From an uncultured Oscillospiraceae bacterium (GTDB taxonomy: Bacteria; Bacillota; Clostridia; Oscillospirales; Oscillospiraceae), in contig CALXDD010000030.1 in NCBI GenBank assembly GCA_944386985.1, forward strand, positions 1 through 38,098: 38,098 nucleotides of DNA, given 5' to 3'. How positions within the stretch are numbered: position 1 is the first letter of the stretch; each line of letters opens with the position of its first letter. The notes below the pieces were generated by a model, which did no database searches, was not told the DNA's origin, and was given only the letters and a program-made list of their open reading frames with translations. Of this stretch, positions 8,886 to 16,209 are shown one piece after another. Both the position numbers and the translations under genes were made by a program.

Positions 8886-10199
8886 TTATTTTCCCTTCCG
8901 CTGGGGGATCACAAAGATAAACACCAGGGAACTGAGCAGCAGCAGATAGGGATAGAGGAGATAGGGCATAATCTGAAAGGCGGAAACCGTCTGCCCCAGC
9001 TCCGAGGCGGCGGTGATGGCCACCAGCATCTGGGCGCCGTAGGGGATGACCCCCTGGAACACGCAGGAGAAGGTGTCCAGCAGGGACGCCGCCTTCCGGG
9101 GCGTGATGCCGTACTCCTCGCTCATCTCCTTGGCAATGGGGTTGGCCATGACGATGGCCACCGTGTTGTTGGCGGTGGCGATGTCCATGGCGCCTACCAG
9201 CAGTCCCATACCCAGCTGGCCGCCCTTGTTGCCCTTGAACACCCGGCGGATAAACTGCAGCAGCGCCTCAAAGCCGCCGTAGACCCGGATCAGCGCGCAC
9301 ATGGCCGCCACCAGAATGGCCACCATGCTGGTCTCAAACATGCCGGAGGCGCCGGAGCCCATGTTGGCAAGAAGATCGGTGGCGGCGGTCTGGCCGGTGG
9401 CCAGCATGATGACCGCTCCGGACACGATCCCCACCAGCAGCACCACGAACACGTTGATGCCGGCAATGCCGCCGATGAGCACCAGCACATAAGGAATGAT
9501 CTGAATGAGGTTGTAGCTCCCCTCCACGGCGCCGTTCAGCGTCACGTTGAAGCTCATGACGAGAACCACCGCCAGCGTGGCCAGCGCCGCGGGCAGAGCG
9601 ATGGCGAAGTTCTCCCGGAACTTGTCCTTCATGGGCACCCCCTGGCCGTTGCAGGCGGCGATGGTGGTGTCGGAAATAAAGGACAGGTTGTCGCCGAACA
9701 TGGAGCCGCCCATCACCGCGCCGATGCACATGGGCACGCCAAAGCCCGAGGCCATGGCCACCTCCACGGCAATGGGGGTGATGAGGGTGATGGTGCCCAC
9801 GCTGGTGCCCATGGCGGTGGACACGAAGCAGGCCACCACAAACAGCACCGCCACGGCGAACCGGGAGGGGATGATGGACAGCATGAAGTAGGCCACGCTC
9901 TGGGCGCTGGAGCGGCCCACCACGCCCACAAAGGCCCCGGCCACCAGGAAGATCAGCAGCATGGTGATGATGTTCTTGTCCCCCACGCCGCTGGCCATCA
10001 CCTCTAACTTCTGGTCAAAGGAGAGCTTCCGGTTCTGGAGGCAGGCGGTCAGAATGGCCACCAGGAAGGCGATGACGATGGGAATGTTGTAAAATCCCAT
10101 GTAAATCTTCATCCCGTACTCAAAGGTGAGTCCCAACCCCAGATACAGGGCCAGAAATACGGCGATGGGCAGCAGTGCAATGGGATTGCTTTTTTTCAT
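8886..10199 (-). CDS. NhaC-family Na+/H+ antiporter-like transporter
   Basis: Polytopic inner-membrane carrier of the NhaC family (ion transporter superfamily). It is 437 residues with about 11-12 hydrophobic segments. Family-like stretches include STAMGTSVGTITLITPIA, GGSMFGDNLSFISDTTIAA and ATANNTVAIVMANPIAKEM. The ATG at 10199 is chosen because AGAGGAGAAGG precedes it and MKKSNPIALLPIAVF begins the first membrane segment; a longer frame would read through the promoter. The substrate is uncertain. The family includes Na+/H+ antiporters, malate/lactate antiporters and amino acid carriers such as MetT. The gene has its own promoter and terminator. A sodium/proton exchanger would fit with the sodium-type V-ATPase in the same window. 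Confidence 0.88.
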   Translation of the reverse strand: MKKSNPIALLPIAVFLALYLGLGLTFEYGMKIYMGFYNIPIVIAFLVAILTACLQNRKLSFDQKLEVMASGVGDKNIITMLLIFLVAGAFVGVVGRSSAQSVAYFMLSIIPSRFAVAVLFVVACFVSTAMGTSVGTITLITPIAVEVAMASGFGVPMCIGAVMGGSMFGDNLSFISDTTIAACNGQGVPMKDKFRENFAIALPAALATLAVVLVMSFNVTLNGAVEGSYNLIQIIPYVLVLIGGIAGINVFVVLLVGIVSGAVIMLATGQTAATDLLANMGSGASGMFETSMVAILVAAMCALIRVYGGFEALLQFIRRVFKGNKGGQLGMGLLVGAMDIATANNTVAIVMANPIAKEMSEEYGITPRKAASLLDTFSCVFQGVIPYGAQMLVAITAASELGQTVSAFQIMPYLLYPYLLLLSSLVFIFVIPQRKGK

Positions 10200-10246
10200 A
10201 TAGAATCCTTCTCCTCTCACACGCACAATTTGCGAAAAACACTGTG

Positions 10247-10275
10247 ACTGTACCACAAATTGCACATAAAGTCAA
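10247..10275 (-). promoter_or_regulatory. Promoter of the NhaC-family gene
   Basis: On the minus strand TTGACT (10270-10275), a 17-base spacer and TACAGT (10247-10252). Two CAAATTG-type blocks in opposite orientation (about 10224-10233 and 10254-10264) flank the -10 box and could be a weak operator. Confidence 0.75.
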
Positions 10276-10315
10276 GAAGAGGGGGATTTTGTCCCGGTTT
10301 GGGAGCCAAGAGTGC

Positions 10316-10353
10316 AAAAAAGCCCCGGCGGTCTCTCAGTGGGCCGCCGGGGC
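10316..10353 (-). terminator. Terminator of the small lipoprotein gene
   Basis: A GCCCCGGCGG/CCGCCGGGGC stem is followed by six T on the minus strand, just after the stop codon at 10359. Confidence 0.88.
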
Positions 10354-10358
10354 GGGGG

Positions 10359-10619
10359 TCACGGCTTGCTCTGGGGATTTTCCCCGTCGGTGAGGTCGCC
10401 GTCGCTGTCGTGGACCCTGCCGTCGTCGATCATGTCGTCCATCTCGTCCTTGGCGTTGTCCATACCGTCCTGCACCGCGTTCTCCATGTCGTTCACGCCG
10501 TTCTCCACGGCGTTCTCCATGTCGTTCACACCGTTTTTCACAGCGTTTCGCTCCGGCGCGCAGGCGGTGAGAGACAGCGCCGCCAGCAGCGCCGCCAGCA
10601 GCAGAGATACTCGTTTCAT
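10359..10619 (-). CDS. Small repeat-containing lipoprotein
   Basis: An 86-residue predicted lipoprotein of unknown function. MKRVSLLLAALLAALSLTAC is a signal peptide ending in a lipobox (L-T-A-C), so the cysteine would be lipidated and the protein held on the outer face of the membrane. The mature part has 11-residue repeats of the form NGVNDMENAVE, about three copies, then an acidic tail rich in D and N. The pattern suggests an amphipathic helix. The ATG at 10619 is preceded by AAAGGAGAGGAG. It is the first coding sequence downstream of the cobalamin-riboswitch-like leader, but two terminators lie between them, so a link is unproven. I recognise no family. Confidence 0.8.
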   Translation of the reverse strand: MKRVSLLLAALLAALSLTACAPERNAVKNGVNDMENAVENGVNDMENAVQDGMDNAKDEMDDMIDDGRVHDSDGDLTDGENPQSKP

Positions 10620-10712
10620 CCGTTCTCCTCTCCTTTCCCATGGCATATGCCACGTCTCTTAGTATGGTCCGGCCGCGGCGGCTTATCATGCCAAAATTTA
10701 TCAAAAGACGCG

Positions 10713-10753
10713 AAAAAGCGCCGGAGGGAGGTCGCCCGCCCCGGCGCGCTTTC
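10713..10753 (-). terminator. Second terminator below the riboswitch-like leader
   Basis: The arms GCGCCGG and CCGGCGC pair and are followed by five T on the minus strand. It lies between the riboswitch terminator at 10831 and the lipoprotein gene, with no coding sequence between the two terminators. Another hairpin (10793-10829, GTTTCCGC/GCGGAAAC) sits in this short interval. Confidence 0.6.
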
Positions 10754-10830
10754 GCGTTTCACAAAGACGTATGAGAAGGAAAGGAGTGTATCGTTTCCGC
10801 GGACCGCCCCACCGGTCCCCGGCGGAAACC

Positions 10831-10870
10831 AAAAAAAGTTCGCATCCGCTCCCCCCGGCCGGATACGAAC
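10831..10870 (-). terminator. Riboswitch-associated intrinsic terminator
   Basis: A ten-base stem GTTCGTATCC/GGATGCGAAC around a GC-rich loop is followed by seven T on the minus strand, about 75 bases after the B12-box-like sequence. Confidence 0.85.
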
Positions 10871-11050
10871 AAAGCCCCGCCCGGTTGCCCGGCGAGGCCG
10901 AAAACAGATGCACTGCTCCGGTTTCGGCGAAAGCGGCAGCCGCCTGACTGTGTATCTGACTGAGCCCTCCAGGGGGCATCACAGTGACCGACTCGCGGGG
11001 ATTCTCACCCCATTCCACAGCGCCGGAACCTCCGGCGTTCAGACAGCCCT
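10831..11050 (-). promoter_or_regulatory. Cobalamin-riboswitch-like leader with terminator
   Basis: On the minus strand the core GGGGTGAGAATCCCCGC (around 10995-11011) is followed by GTCACTGTGA and then by AGTCAGATACACAG (10946-10961), which resembles a B12 box. This order matches the cobalamin riboswitch class. A GC-rich hairpin with CAA loop and the hairpin GTTCGTATCC/GGATGCGAAC with seven T (10831-10870) form the expression platform. A consensus promoter stands upstream. No B12-related gene follows. A seemingly open minus-strand frame here translates as MEWGENPRESVTV, which is the riboswitch core read as protein, not a gene. Confidence 0.78.
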
Positions 11051-11066
11051 ATATGAACTTGTTGAG

Positions 11067-11095
11067 ATTGTACCACAAAAGGGCCCGTTTGTAAA
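11067..11095 (-). promoter_or_regulatory. Promoter of the riboswitch-like leader
   Basis: On the minus strand TTTACA (11090-11095), 17 bases and TACAAT (11067-11072). Transcription would start about 15 bases before the riboswitch core domain. Confidence 0.8.
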
Positions 11096-11129
11096 GAGAA
11101 AACCGTACGCTTTCGCTACGGGGGCCATG

Positions 11130-11158
11130 TTGACCGGAAAGCGCAAAGGGCCTATAAT
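11130..11158 (+). promoter_or_regulatory. Promoter of the TRIC-type gene
   Basis: TTGACC (11130-11135), 17 bases and a perfect TATAAT (11153-11158), about 80 bases upstream of the start codon. It is divergent from the riboswitch promoter. Confidence 0.85.
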
Positions 11159-11246
11159 CATAAACGCCGCGGCGGCTTTTGTCTTCCCTGCGGCGCGGGC
11201 CTTCCGGCACAGGCCGCAGGCCGTCATCTTACAAAGGAGGATCCCC

Positions 11247-11888
11247 ATGGATCTGTTTCTCTATTTCGCCGAGCTGGTGGGCACCGCGGCCTTCGCCCTG
11301 TCCGGGGCGCTGCTGGCCATCCAGAAAAAGCTGGACCTCTTCGGCGTGCTGTTTCTCGCCGTGATCACCGCCCTTGGCGGCGGCACCATCCGGGATGTGC
11401 TGCTGGGCCGCATCCCGCCCAGAATGTTTTACAGCGGCTGGTATGTACTGCTCAGCGTGGCGGTGGCCCTCATCATGTTCCTGGCGGCCCGGTGGTCCCA
11501 CGGACGGCTCACCCGCTTTGGCGTCTGGGCGGACCGGGCCCTCAATTTCTGCGACGCTCTGGGCCTTGGCATCTTTGCCGTCATCGGCACCCAGGCCGTG
11601 GGCCGGGTGGGCTACGCCGACAACGCCTTCCTCAGCATCTTTATGGGCATGATCACCGGCGTGGGGGGCGGTGTGCTGCGGGACATGATGTGCGGCGACA
11701 TCCCCTTTGTACTGCGAAAGCATATCTACGCCCTGGCGGCGATCATGGGAAGCATTGTCTACTATGTGCCGGTGCGGCTGGGCCTTCTCACCGTCTACTC
11801 CGCCACCCTTCTCGGCGTGGCGGTGACAGTGGCCCTGCGGCTGCTGGCCCGGCACTACCGTTGGAATCTGCCCCACGCGGAGGTGTAA
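11247..11888 (+). CDS. TRIC channel / UPF0126 (YadS-like) membrane protein
   Basis: Predicted seven-helix membrane protein of the UPF0126 family, whose members are related to trimeric intracellular cation channels and are thought to pass monovalent cations. It is 213 residues, normal for the family. Two similar halves each carry a GGG-R-D motif: ALGGGTIRDVLLGRIPP near 47-63 and GVGGGVLRDMMCGDIPFVLR near 135-154. The ATG at 11247 has AAAGGAGGATCCCC in front of it; an open frame continues upstream but crosses the promoter. The HMA-like gene starts two bases after its stop codon, so the two probably share a transcript. Confidence 0.92.
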   Translation: MDLFLYFAELVGTAAFALSGALLAIQKKLDLFGVLFLAVITALGGGTIRDVLLGRIPPRMFYSGWYVLLSVAVALIMFLAARWSHGRLTRFGVWADRALNFCDALGLGIFAVIGTQAVGRVGYADNAFLSIFMGMITGVGGGVLRDMMCGDIPFVLRKHIYALAAIMGSIVYYVPVRLGLLTVYSATLLGVAVTVALRLLARHYRWNLPHAEV

Positions 11889-11890
11889 GC

Positions 11891-12109
11891 ATGGAATTTA
11901 CCTATACGGTCACCTATATGAAATGTCAGTCCTGCACGGCCCACAGCCACTGCGGCCAGTGCAGCCGGGAGCTGGAGCCGGTGCTGGCGGCCAGCCCCGG
12001 CGTGGAGGCGGCCTCTCTGGACCTGGAGCACAAAAGCGCCCGCCTCACCGCCCGGGACGAGGACGCGGCGCTGGACGCCCTGGACGACGCGGGGATCTTC
12101 CCCGACTGA
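11891..12109 (+). CDS. Small HMA-like (heavy-metal-associated) protein
   Basis: A 72-residue cytoplasmic protein that fits the ferredoxin-like fold of metal chaperones. The order of elements is strand (FTYTVTYMKC), helix (CSRELEPVLAASPGV), strand (EAASLDLEHKSARLTA) and helix (DAALDALDDAGI). PGVEAASLDLE is close to the usual PGV-x-SVxVDL segment. The metal site is unusual: the standard GMTCxxC loop is replaced by a cysteine/histidine-rich CQSCTAHSHCGQC with two CxxC pairs. It could bind a metal or an Fe-S centre, but this is inference. GGAGGTG precedes the ATG. The gene is tightly coupled to the TRIC-type gene, and its stop lies two bases from the convergent noc stop. Confidence 0.82.
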   Translation: MEFTYTVTYMKCQSCTAHSHCGQCSRELEPVLAASPGVEAASLDLEHKSARLTARDEDAALDALDDAGIFPD

Positions 12110-12111
12110 GA

Positions 12112-12915
12112 CTACCGCCGGGCGCTCTTGGGGATCTTTACCGTCACGGTGATGCCCTCCTCCGTCTCCTGCCGGTCCACCTTGGCGTCCACCCCGGCCT
12201 GCTGCATGATCTGCACGCTGCGGCGGATGCTGTTGAGGAAGAGGCGGACGTCCTTGATGATGTAGCCGGGCCTTCTGGGCGGCGGCGTCACCTGGGCCGT
12301 CTGGAGAAGCTCCTCCACATAGGCCTCCGTCTGGGCCACGTTCAGATGGGCCTCCCCGATGTGGCGCAGGGCGCTGAGCCGCAGCTCCTCGTCCTCCAAG
12401 CGCAGAAGGGTGCGGGCGTGGCGCTCGGTGAGCTGATAGGACCGGAGCAGCTCCACGCAGGCGGGGGAGAGGCGCAGCAGTCTCAGCTTGTTGGCCACGG
12501 CGGACTGGGACTTGCCCAGCCGGGCGGCGGCCTCCTCCTGGGAGAGATGGTAGTCGGTGATGAGTTTGGAGATGGCGGCGGCCTCCTCCATGAAGTGGAG
12601 ATCGCTGCGCTGGAGGTTTTCGATGAGGGCCAGGAGGGCGCTCTGCCGCTCGTCCACCTCCACCACCACGCAGGGGACCTTCTCAAGGCCCGCCATACCC
12701 GCCGCCCGCAGCCGCCGCTCCCCGGCCACCAGGATGTAGCTCAGGGGCCCCTTTTGAACGGTGAGGGGCTGGAGGATGCCGTGGACGCGGATGGAGGCGG
12801 CCAGCTCCTCCAGGGCCTCCGGGTCAAAGTACCGCCGGGGCTGGGCGGGGTTGGGGGCGATGTGGTTGATGGGAATGTAACGAATCCGTTTTGACGCATA
12901 TTTTACGGAATCCAT
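12112..12915 (-). CDS. noc: Noc-type ParB-family nucleoid occlusion protein
   Basis: DNA-binding CTP-dependent clamp protein of the ParB family. Box I/II residues appear as HGILQPLTV, GERRLRAAGMAGLEKVPC and LIENLQRSDLHFMEEA. The helix-turn-helix reads LSQEEAAARLGKSQSAVANK followed by LRLLRLSP and LTERHARTLLRL, which is closer to Noc than to Spo0J/ParB. Noc blocks division over the nucleoid by tethering DNA to the membrane. The ATG at 12915 (267 residues) sits eight bases after AGGAGG; another ATG at 12921 is too close to it. A TATACT -10 box lies at 12951-12956. Noc is usually next to rsmG or parA; here it stands alone, so a ParB-paralogue role is possible. Confidence 0.9.
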   Translation of the reverse strand: MDSVKYASKRIRYIPINHIAPNPAQPRRYFDPEALEELAASIRVHGILQPLTVQKGPLSYILVAGERRLRAAGMAGLEKVPCVVVEVDERQSALLALIENLQRSDLHFMEEAAAISKLITDYHLSQEEAAARLGKSQSAVANKLRLLRLSPACVELLRSYQLTERHARTLLRLEDEELRLSALRHIGEAHLNVAQTEAYVEELLQTAQVTPPPRRPGYIIKDVRLFLNSIRRSVQIMQQAGVDAKVDRQETEEGITVTVKIPKSARR

Positions 12916-12994
12916 AGACATTTCCTCCTATTTTCTTCGGTATTACCCACAGTATAGCAGGGGAACCATGCGAAAAGAGGAGAAGCGCGTCTAT

Positions 12995-13034
12995 AAAAAG
13001 GACCGGGGCGGAAAACCTTCCGCCCCGGTCCTTT
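12995..13034 (-). terminator. Terminator of the MATE gene
   Basis: A 17-base perfect stem AAAGGACCGGGGCGGAA pairs across a four-base loop and is followed by a T run on the minus strand. Between it and the MATE stop codon, 13035-13129 holds only smaller palindromes (for example CCCCTCGAGAGGGG). Confidence 0.9.
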
Positions 13035-13129
13035 GCTGTTTCTCCCCTCGAGAGGGGACTTTTGTCCTCCGGCAGGGGCCGGGCTTTGCCCTGCCGGTAC
13101 CCGGCGCCTGCTGTTTGGCGTTCTGCCTG

Positions 13130-14524
13130 TCAGGAGCGGGCCGGCACATGGTCCGGCTTTTTCAGCTGCCGCCACACCGTCAGCAGCATGGTGATGTAGC
13201 AGGCGGCGCCGCCGATGACATTGGACACCGGCTCCGCGGCGAAAACCCCGTAAGGCCCCATCACCAGCGACAGCAGATACATGGCGGGGATCACCACGAT
13301 GACCTTGCGCAGAAGGGAAAAGAACACCGCCTTCTTGGCGTGGCCCAGGGCCACAAAGGTGTGCTGTCCCGCGCTTTGAAAGCTCATCATGAAATAGGCG
13401 CAGAAATAAACCCGCATGGCGTGGACGCCGGTCTCCAAAAGGGCCGGGTCGTCGTTGAAGAGGATCACCCAGATCTGAGGCGCCGCCATGATGACGGCCC
13501 AGGAAAAGAGATTGTAGGCCAGGGAGGAGAGGGTGACAAAGCGGATGCCCTGGCGCACCCGGCTGTACTGCCCCGCGCCATAGTTGTAGCCCAGCACCGG
13601 CTGGGCTCCCTGGGTGAGGCCCTGGATGGGCTGAACGAAAATCTCCCGGACAGAGGAGGTGACGGTCATGGCGCTGACATACAGATCCCCCATGGCCGCG
13701 CCGCCGTGGAGGGTGCCGTAGTGCTGCAGCAGGGCGTTTCCGGTGCCCTGAACCAGGCTGTTGGTGACGGAGAAGGTAAATCCGGAGAGGCCCAGGGAGG
13801 TAATTTTTCTGATGAGGGGCGGATGGAACCCCAGGCACTGGCGGGTAAGGGGGACGACGGTCTTTTTCCCGGTGAGAAAGCGGAGGACCCACAGCGCGGA
13901 GCACAGCTGGGAAATCACCGTGGCCAGCGCCGCTCCGGCGATGCCCATGCCGAAAAGGAAGATCAACACCGGGTCCAGCACCGTATTCAGCACCGCCCCC
14001 AGCAGCACCGTCATCATCCCCATGCGGCCAAAGCCCTGGGCGTTGATGAAGGGATTCATCCCCAGAGAGAGCATCACCGGGATGGTGCCGATGAGGTAGA
14101 TCAGCAGATACTGCCGCCCGTACACCACGGTGGCGTCGCTGCCGCCCACCAGGTAGAGGATGGGGTTGAGGAAGGCATAAAAAATCACCATCAGCGCCGC
14201 CCCCAGCACCAGCAGGTACACAAAGGCGTTGCCCATGATCCGCTGGGCCTCCTTGTCGTCCCCGTGGCCCCGGGCAATGGAGAAAAGGGGCGCGCCGCCC
14301 ATGCCGGAGAGATTGGAGAAGGCGGTAATGATATAGATCACCGGCATCACCAGTCCGATGCCGGTGAGCGCGTCCCGGCCCACGTTGGGGATGTGGCCGA
14401 TGAACATCCGATCCACCACGTTATACAGCACCACCGTCAGCTGGGCCACCGTCATAGGCACCGCCAGAGACAGGATGCTCTTGGCGATAGAGCCCTTGCT
14501 GAAGTCACTTTTCTGGTCTTTCAT
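13130..14524 (-). CDS. MATE-family multidrug exporter (MepA-like)
   Basis: Polytopic inner-membrane exporter that uses an Na+ or H+ gradient to expel cationic drugs or metabolites. It is 464 residues with about 12 hydrophobic segments in two halves. MATE features include MTVAQLTVVLYNVVDRMFIG in helix 1, GLVMPVIYIITAFSNLSGMG with GGAPLFSIARG, and in the second half PIQGLTQGAQPVLGYNYGAG. The last motif is typical of the MepA/NorM-like bacterial subgroup. GGGAG stands upstream of the ATG at 14524. The gene has its own promoter and terminator and no regulator gene beside it. The substrate cannot be read from sequence. Confidence 0.93.
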   Translation of the reverse strand: MKDQKSDFSKGSIAKSILSLAVPMTVAQLTVVLYNVVDRMFIGHIPNVGRDALTGIGLVMPVIYIITAFSNLSGMGGAPLFSIARGHGDDKEAQRIMGNAFVYLLVLGAALMVIFYAFLNPILYLVGGSDATVVYGRQYLLIYLIGTIPVMLSLGMNPFINAQGFGRMGMMTVLLGAVLNTVLDPVLIFLFGMGIAGAALATVISQLCSALWVLRFLTGKKTVVPLTRQCLGFHPPLIRKITSLGLSGFTFSVTNSLVQGTGNALLQHYGTLHGGAAMGDLYVSAMTVTSSVREIFVQPIQGLTQGAQPVLGYNYGAGQYSRVRQGIRFVTLSSLAYNLFSWAVIMAAPQIWVILFNDDPALLETGVHAMRVYFCAYFMMSFQSAGQHTFVALGHAKKAVFFSLLRKVIVVIPAMYLLSLVMGPYGVFAAEPVSNVIGGAACYITMLLTVWRQLKKPDHVPARS

Positions 14525-14569
14525 GCGAATTTCTCCCTTGTACGGCAGGCAAAACTGTCTTTTTTCTCT

Positions 14570-14598
14570 ATTTTACTCCCCTTTTTCAGGAAATACAA
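14570..14598 (-). promoter_or_regulatory. Promoter of the MATE gene
   Basis: On the minus strand TTGTAT (14593-14598), 17 bases and TAAAAT (14570-14575), directly after the cysS terminator hairpin. Confidence 0.65.
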
Positions 14599-14603
14599 GC
14601 AAG

Positions 14604-14627
14604 AGAGGACCGCTTCTGCGGTCCTCT
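14604..14627 (-). terminator. Probable terminator of cysS
   Basis: A ten-base perfect stem AGAGGACCGC/GCGGTCCTCT around a four-base loop lies 27 bases after the cysS stop codon. The T tract is poor (CTTGCTTG), so termination may be partial. Confidence 0.65.
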
Positions 14628-14653
14628 TCTCTGATTTCTTCCGGGGATTCCGG

Positions 14654-16096
14654 TCACACCCGCCGCCAGGAGGCGCCCTCCTTGGTGTCGGTGATCTCAA
14701 TGCCCTGGGATTTCAGCTCGTCGCGGATGCGGTCGGCCTCGGCAAAGTTCTTCGCTTTCTTGGCCTCGTAGCGCTGGAGCACCAGAGCGTCGATGGCAGG
14801 ATCTCCCTCGCCGGTGATGGTATAGCCTCCGGCGGCACTGGTGGACTGGCTCTCCTTCTCCCGGAGGGCGGCGGCCTTCTCCAGAAGGCTCAGGCTCAGC
14901 ACCTCGTCGAAGCTGCCCAGGATGGCCAGCTTGGTGGCGTCGTTGGTTTTTGCCTTCAAAGCGTCGTAGAGAGCGGTGACGCCCATGGAGGTATTGAGGT
15001 CGTTGCCCACCTGCTGGAGGAACTTCTGCTTATACTCCTCCACCACGGCGGCGTCGGCCTCTCCGTCCTTGGGGTTGAGGGCGGCGATCTTCTTGATGAG
15101 CTTCTGGTAGGCCCCCTGGGCGTTGGTGAGGTTTTCCCAGGAGAACACCAGGGCCTTGCGGTAGTGGCTCTGGAGGCAGAAGAAGCGGTAGCTCAGGGGG
15201 TCGTAGCCCTTCTCCTCCAGGAGGGAGACGGTCAAAAACTCGCCCTTGGACTTGCTCATCTTGCCGGAGGTGGTGTTCAGGTGGTGGACGTGGAACCACT
15301 GGGGGCACCAGGGGTGGCCCAGGTAGCTCTCGGACTGGGCGATCTCATTGGTGTGGTGGGGGAAGGCGTTGTCCACGCCGCCGCAGTGGAGGTCCAGGTA
15401 CTCCCCGTTGTGCTTGAGGGAGATGCCGGTGCACTCAATGTGCCAGCCGGGGTAGCCCACGCCCCAGGGGGAGTCCCACTTGAGGGCCTGGTCCTCAAAT
15501 TTGGACTTGGTGAACCAGAGGACGAAGTCGTTCTTATTGCGCTTGTTGGTATCCTCCTCCACGCCCTCCCGGACGCCCACGGCCAGATCCTCCTCGTCGT
15601 GGTCGTTGAAGATATAGTAGCGGGGGAGCTTGGAGGTGTCGAAGTAGACGTTGCCCCCGGCGAGGTAGGCATAGCCCTTGTCGATGAGGGAGGAGACGAT
15701 CTTGATATAGTCGTCAATGCAGTTGGTGGCGGGCTCCACCACGTCCGGGCGCTTGATGTTCAGCTTTTTGCAGTCCTCGAAGAAGGCGTCGGTGTAGAAC
15801 TGGGCGATCTCCATGACGGACTTGTGCTCCCGCTTGGCGCCCTTGAGCATTTTGTCCTCGCCGGTGTCGGCGTCGCTGGCCAGGTGGCCCACGTCGGTGA
15901 TGTTCATGACCCGGTTGACGTCATAGCCCTCGTACCGGAGGAATTTCTCCAGCACGTCCTCCATGATATAGGAGCGGAGGTTGCCGATATGGGCGAAGTG
16001 GTACACCGTGGGGCCGCAGGTATACATCTCCACATGGCCGGAGGTGTGGGTTTTGAATTCTTCCTTCTTATGGGTGGCACTGTTGTATAAATACAT
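14654..16096 (-). CDS. cysS: Cysteinyl-tRNA synthetase
   Basis: Charges tRNA-Cys with cysteine in the cytoplasm; a class I synthetase of 480 residues. The HIGH motif appears as HIGN at residues 36-39 within VYHFAHIGNLRSY, a common CysRS form, and KMSKS is at 279-283. The zinc ligands are expected at C27, C222 (WHIECTGISLKH), H247 and E251. The anticodon-binding DALR-like domain fills the C-terminal third. The ATG at 16096 follows AAAGGAG by eight bases; an upstream in-frame extension lacks a binding site. cysE lies upstream on the same strand, and a cysteine T-box precedes cysE. If transcription passes the 1 kb palindromic element between them, both genes respond to uncharged tRNA-Cys. Confidence 0.97.
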   Translation of the reverse strand: MYLYNSATHKKEEFKTHTSGHVEMYTCGPTVYHFAHIGNLRSYIMEDVLEKFLRYEGYDVNRVMNITDVGHLASDADTGEDKMLKGAKREHKSVMEIAQFYTDAFFEDCKKLNIKRPDVVEPATNCIDDYIKIVSSLIDKGYAYLAGGNVYFDTSKLPRYYIFNDHDEEDLAVGVREGVEEDTNKRNKNDFVLWFTKSKFEDQALKWDSPWGVGYPGWHIECTGISLKHNGEYLDLHCGGVDNAFPHHTNEIAQSESYLGHPWCPQWFHVHHLNTTSGKMSKSKGEFLTVSLLEEKGYDPLSYRFFCLQSHYRKALVFSWENLTNAQGAYQKLIKKIAALNPKDGEADAAVVEEYKQKFLQQVGNDLNTSMGVTALYDALKAKTNDATKLAILGSFDEVLSLSLLEKAAALREKESQSTSAAGGYTITGEGDPAIDALVLQRYEAKKAKNFAEADRIRDELKSQGIEITDTKEGASWRRV

Positions 16097-16209
16097 GGCG
16101 GTGGCTCCTTTATTTTTTATTTTGTGGTCTTCTGACAAAGAGAGTTGGTTCGTTTTTTGCCCTCCGGCGAGGGCGGGGGCTTTTTGTCCCGCTGACGCGG
16201 GGGAGTTCT

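Noticed and set aside
10701-11018. Minus-strand open frame of 105 codons starting MEWGENPRESVTV
   Set aside because: It is the riboswitch-like core and its terminators read as protein. There is no ribosome binding site at the start and no family.
13035-13129. Small GC-rich palindromes after the MATE gene as a further array copy
   Set aside because: They do not contain the H2, H3 or H4 modules and follow the end of a single-gene transcript.
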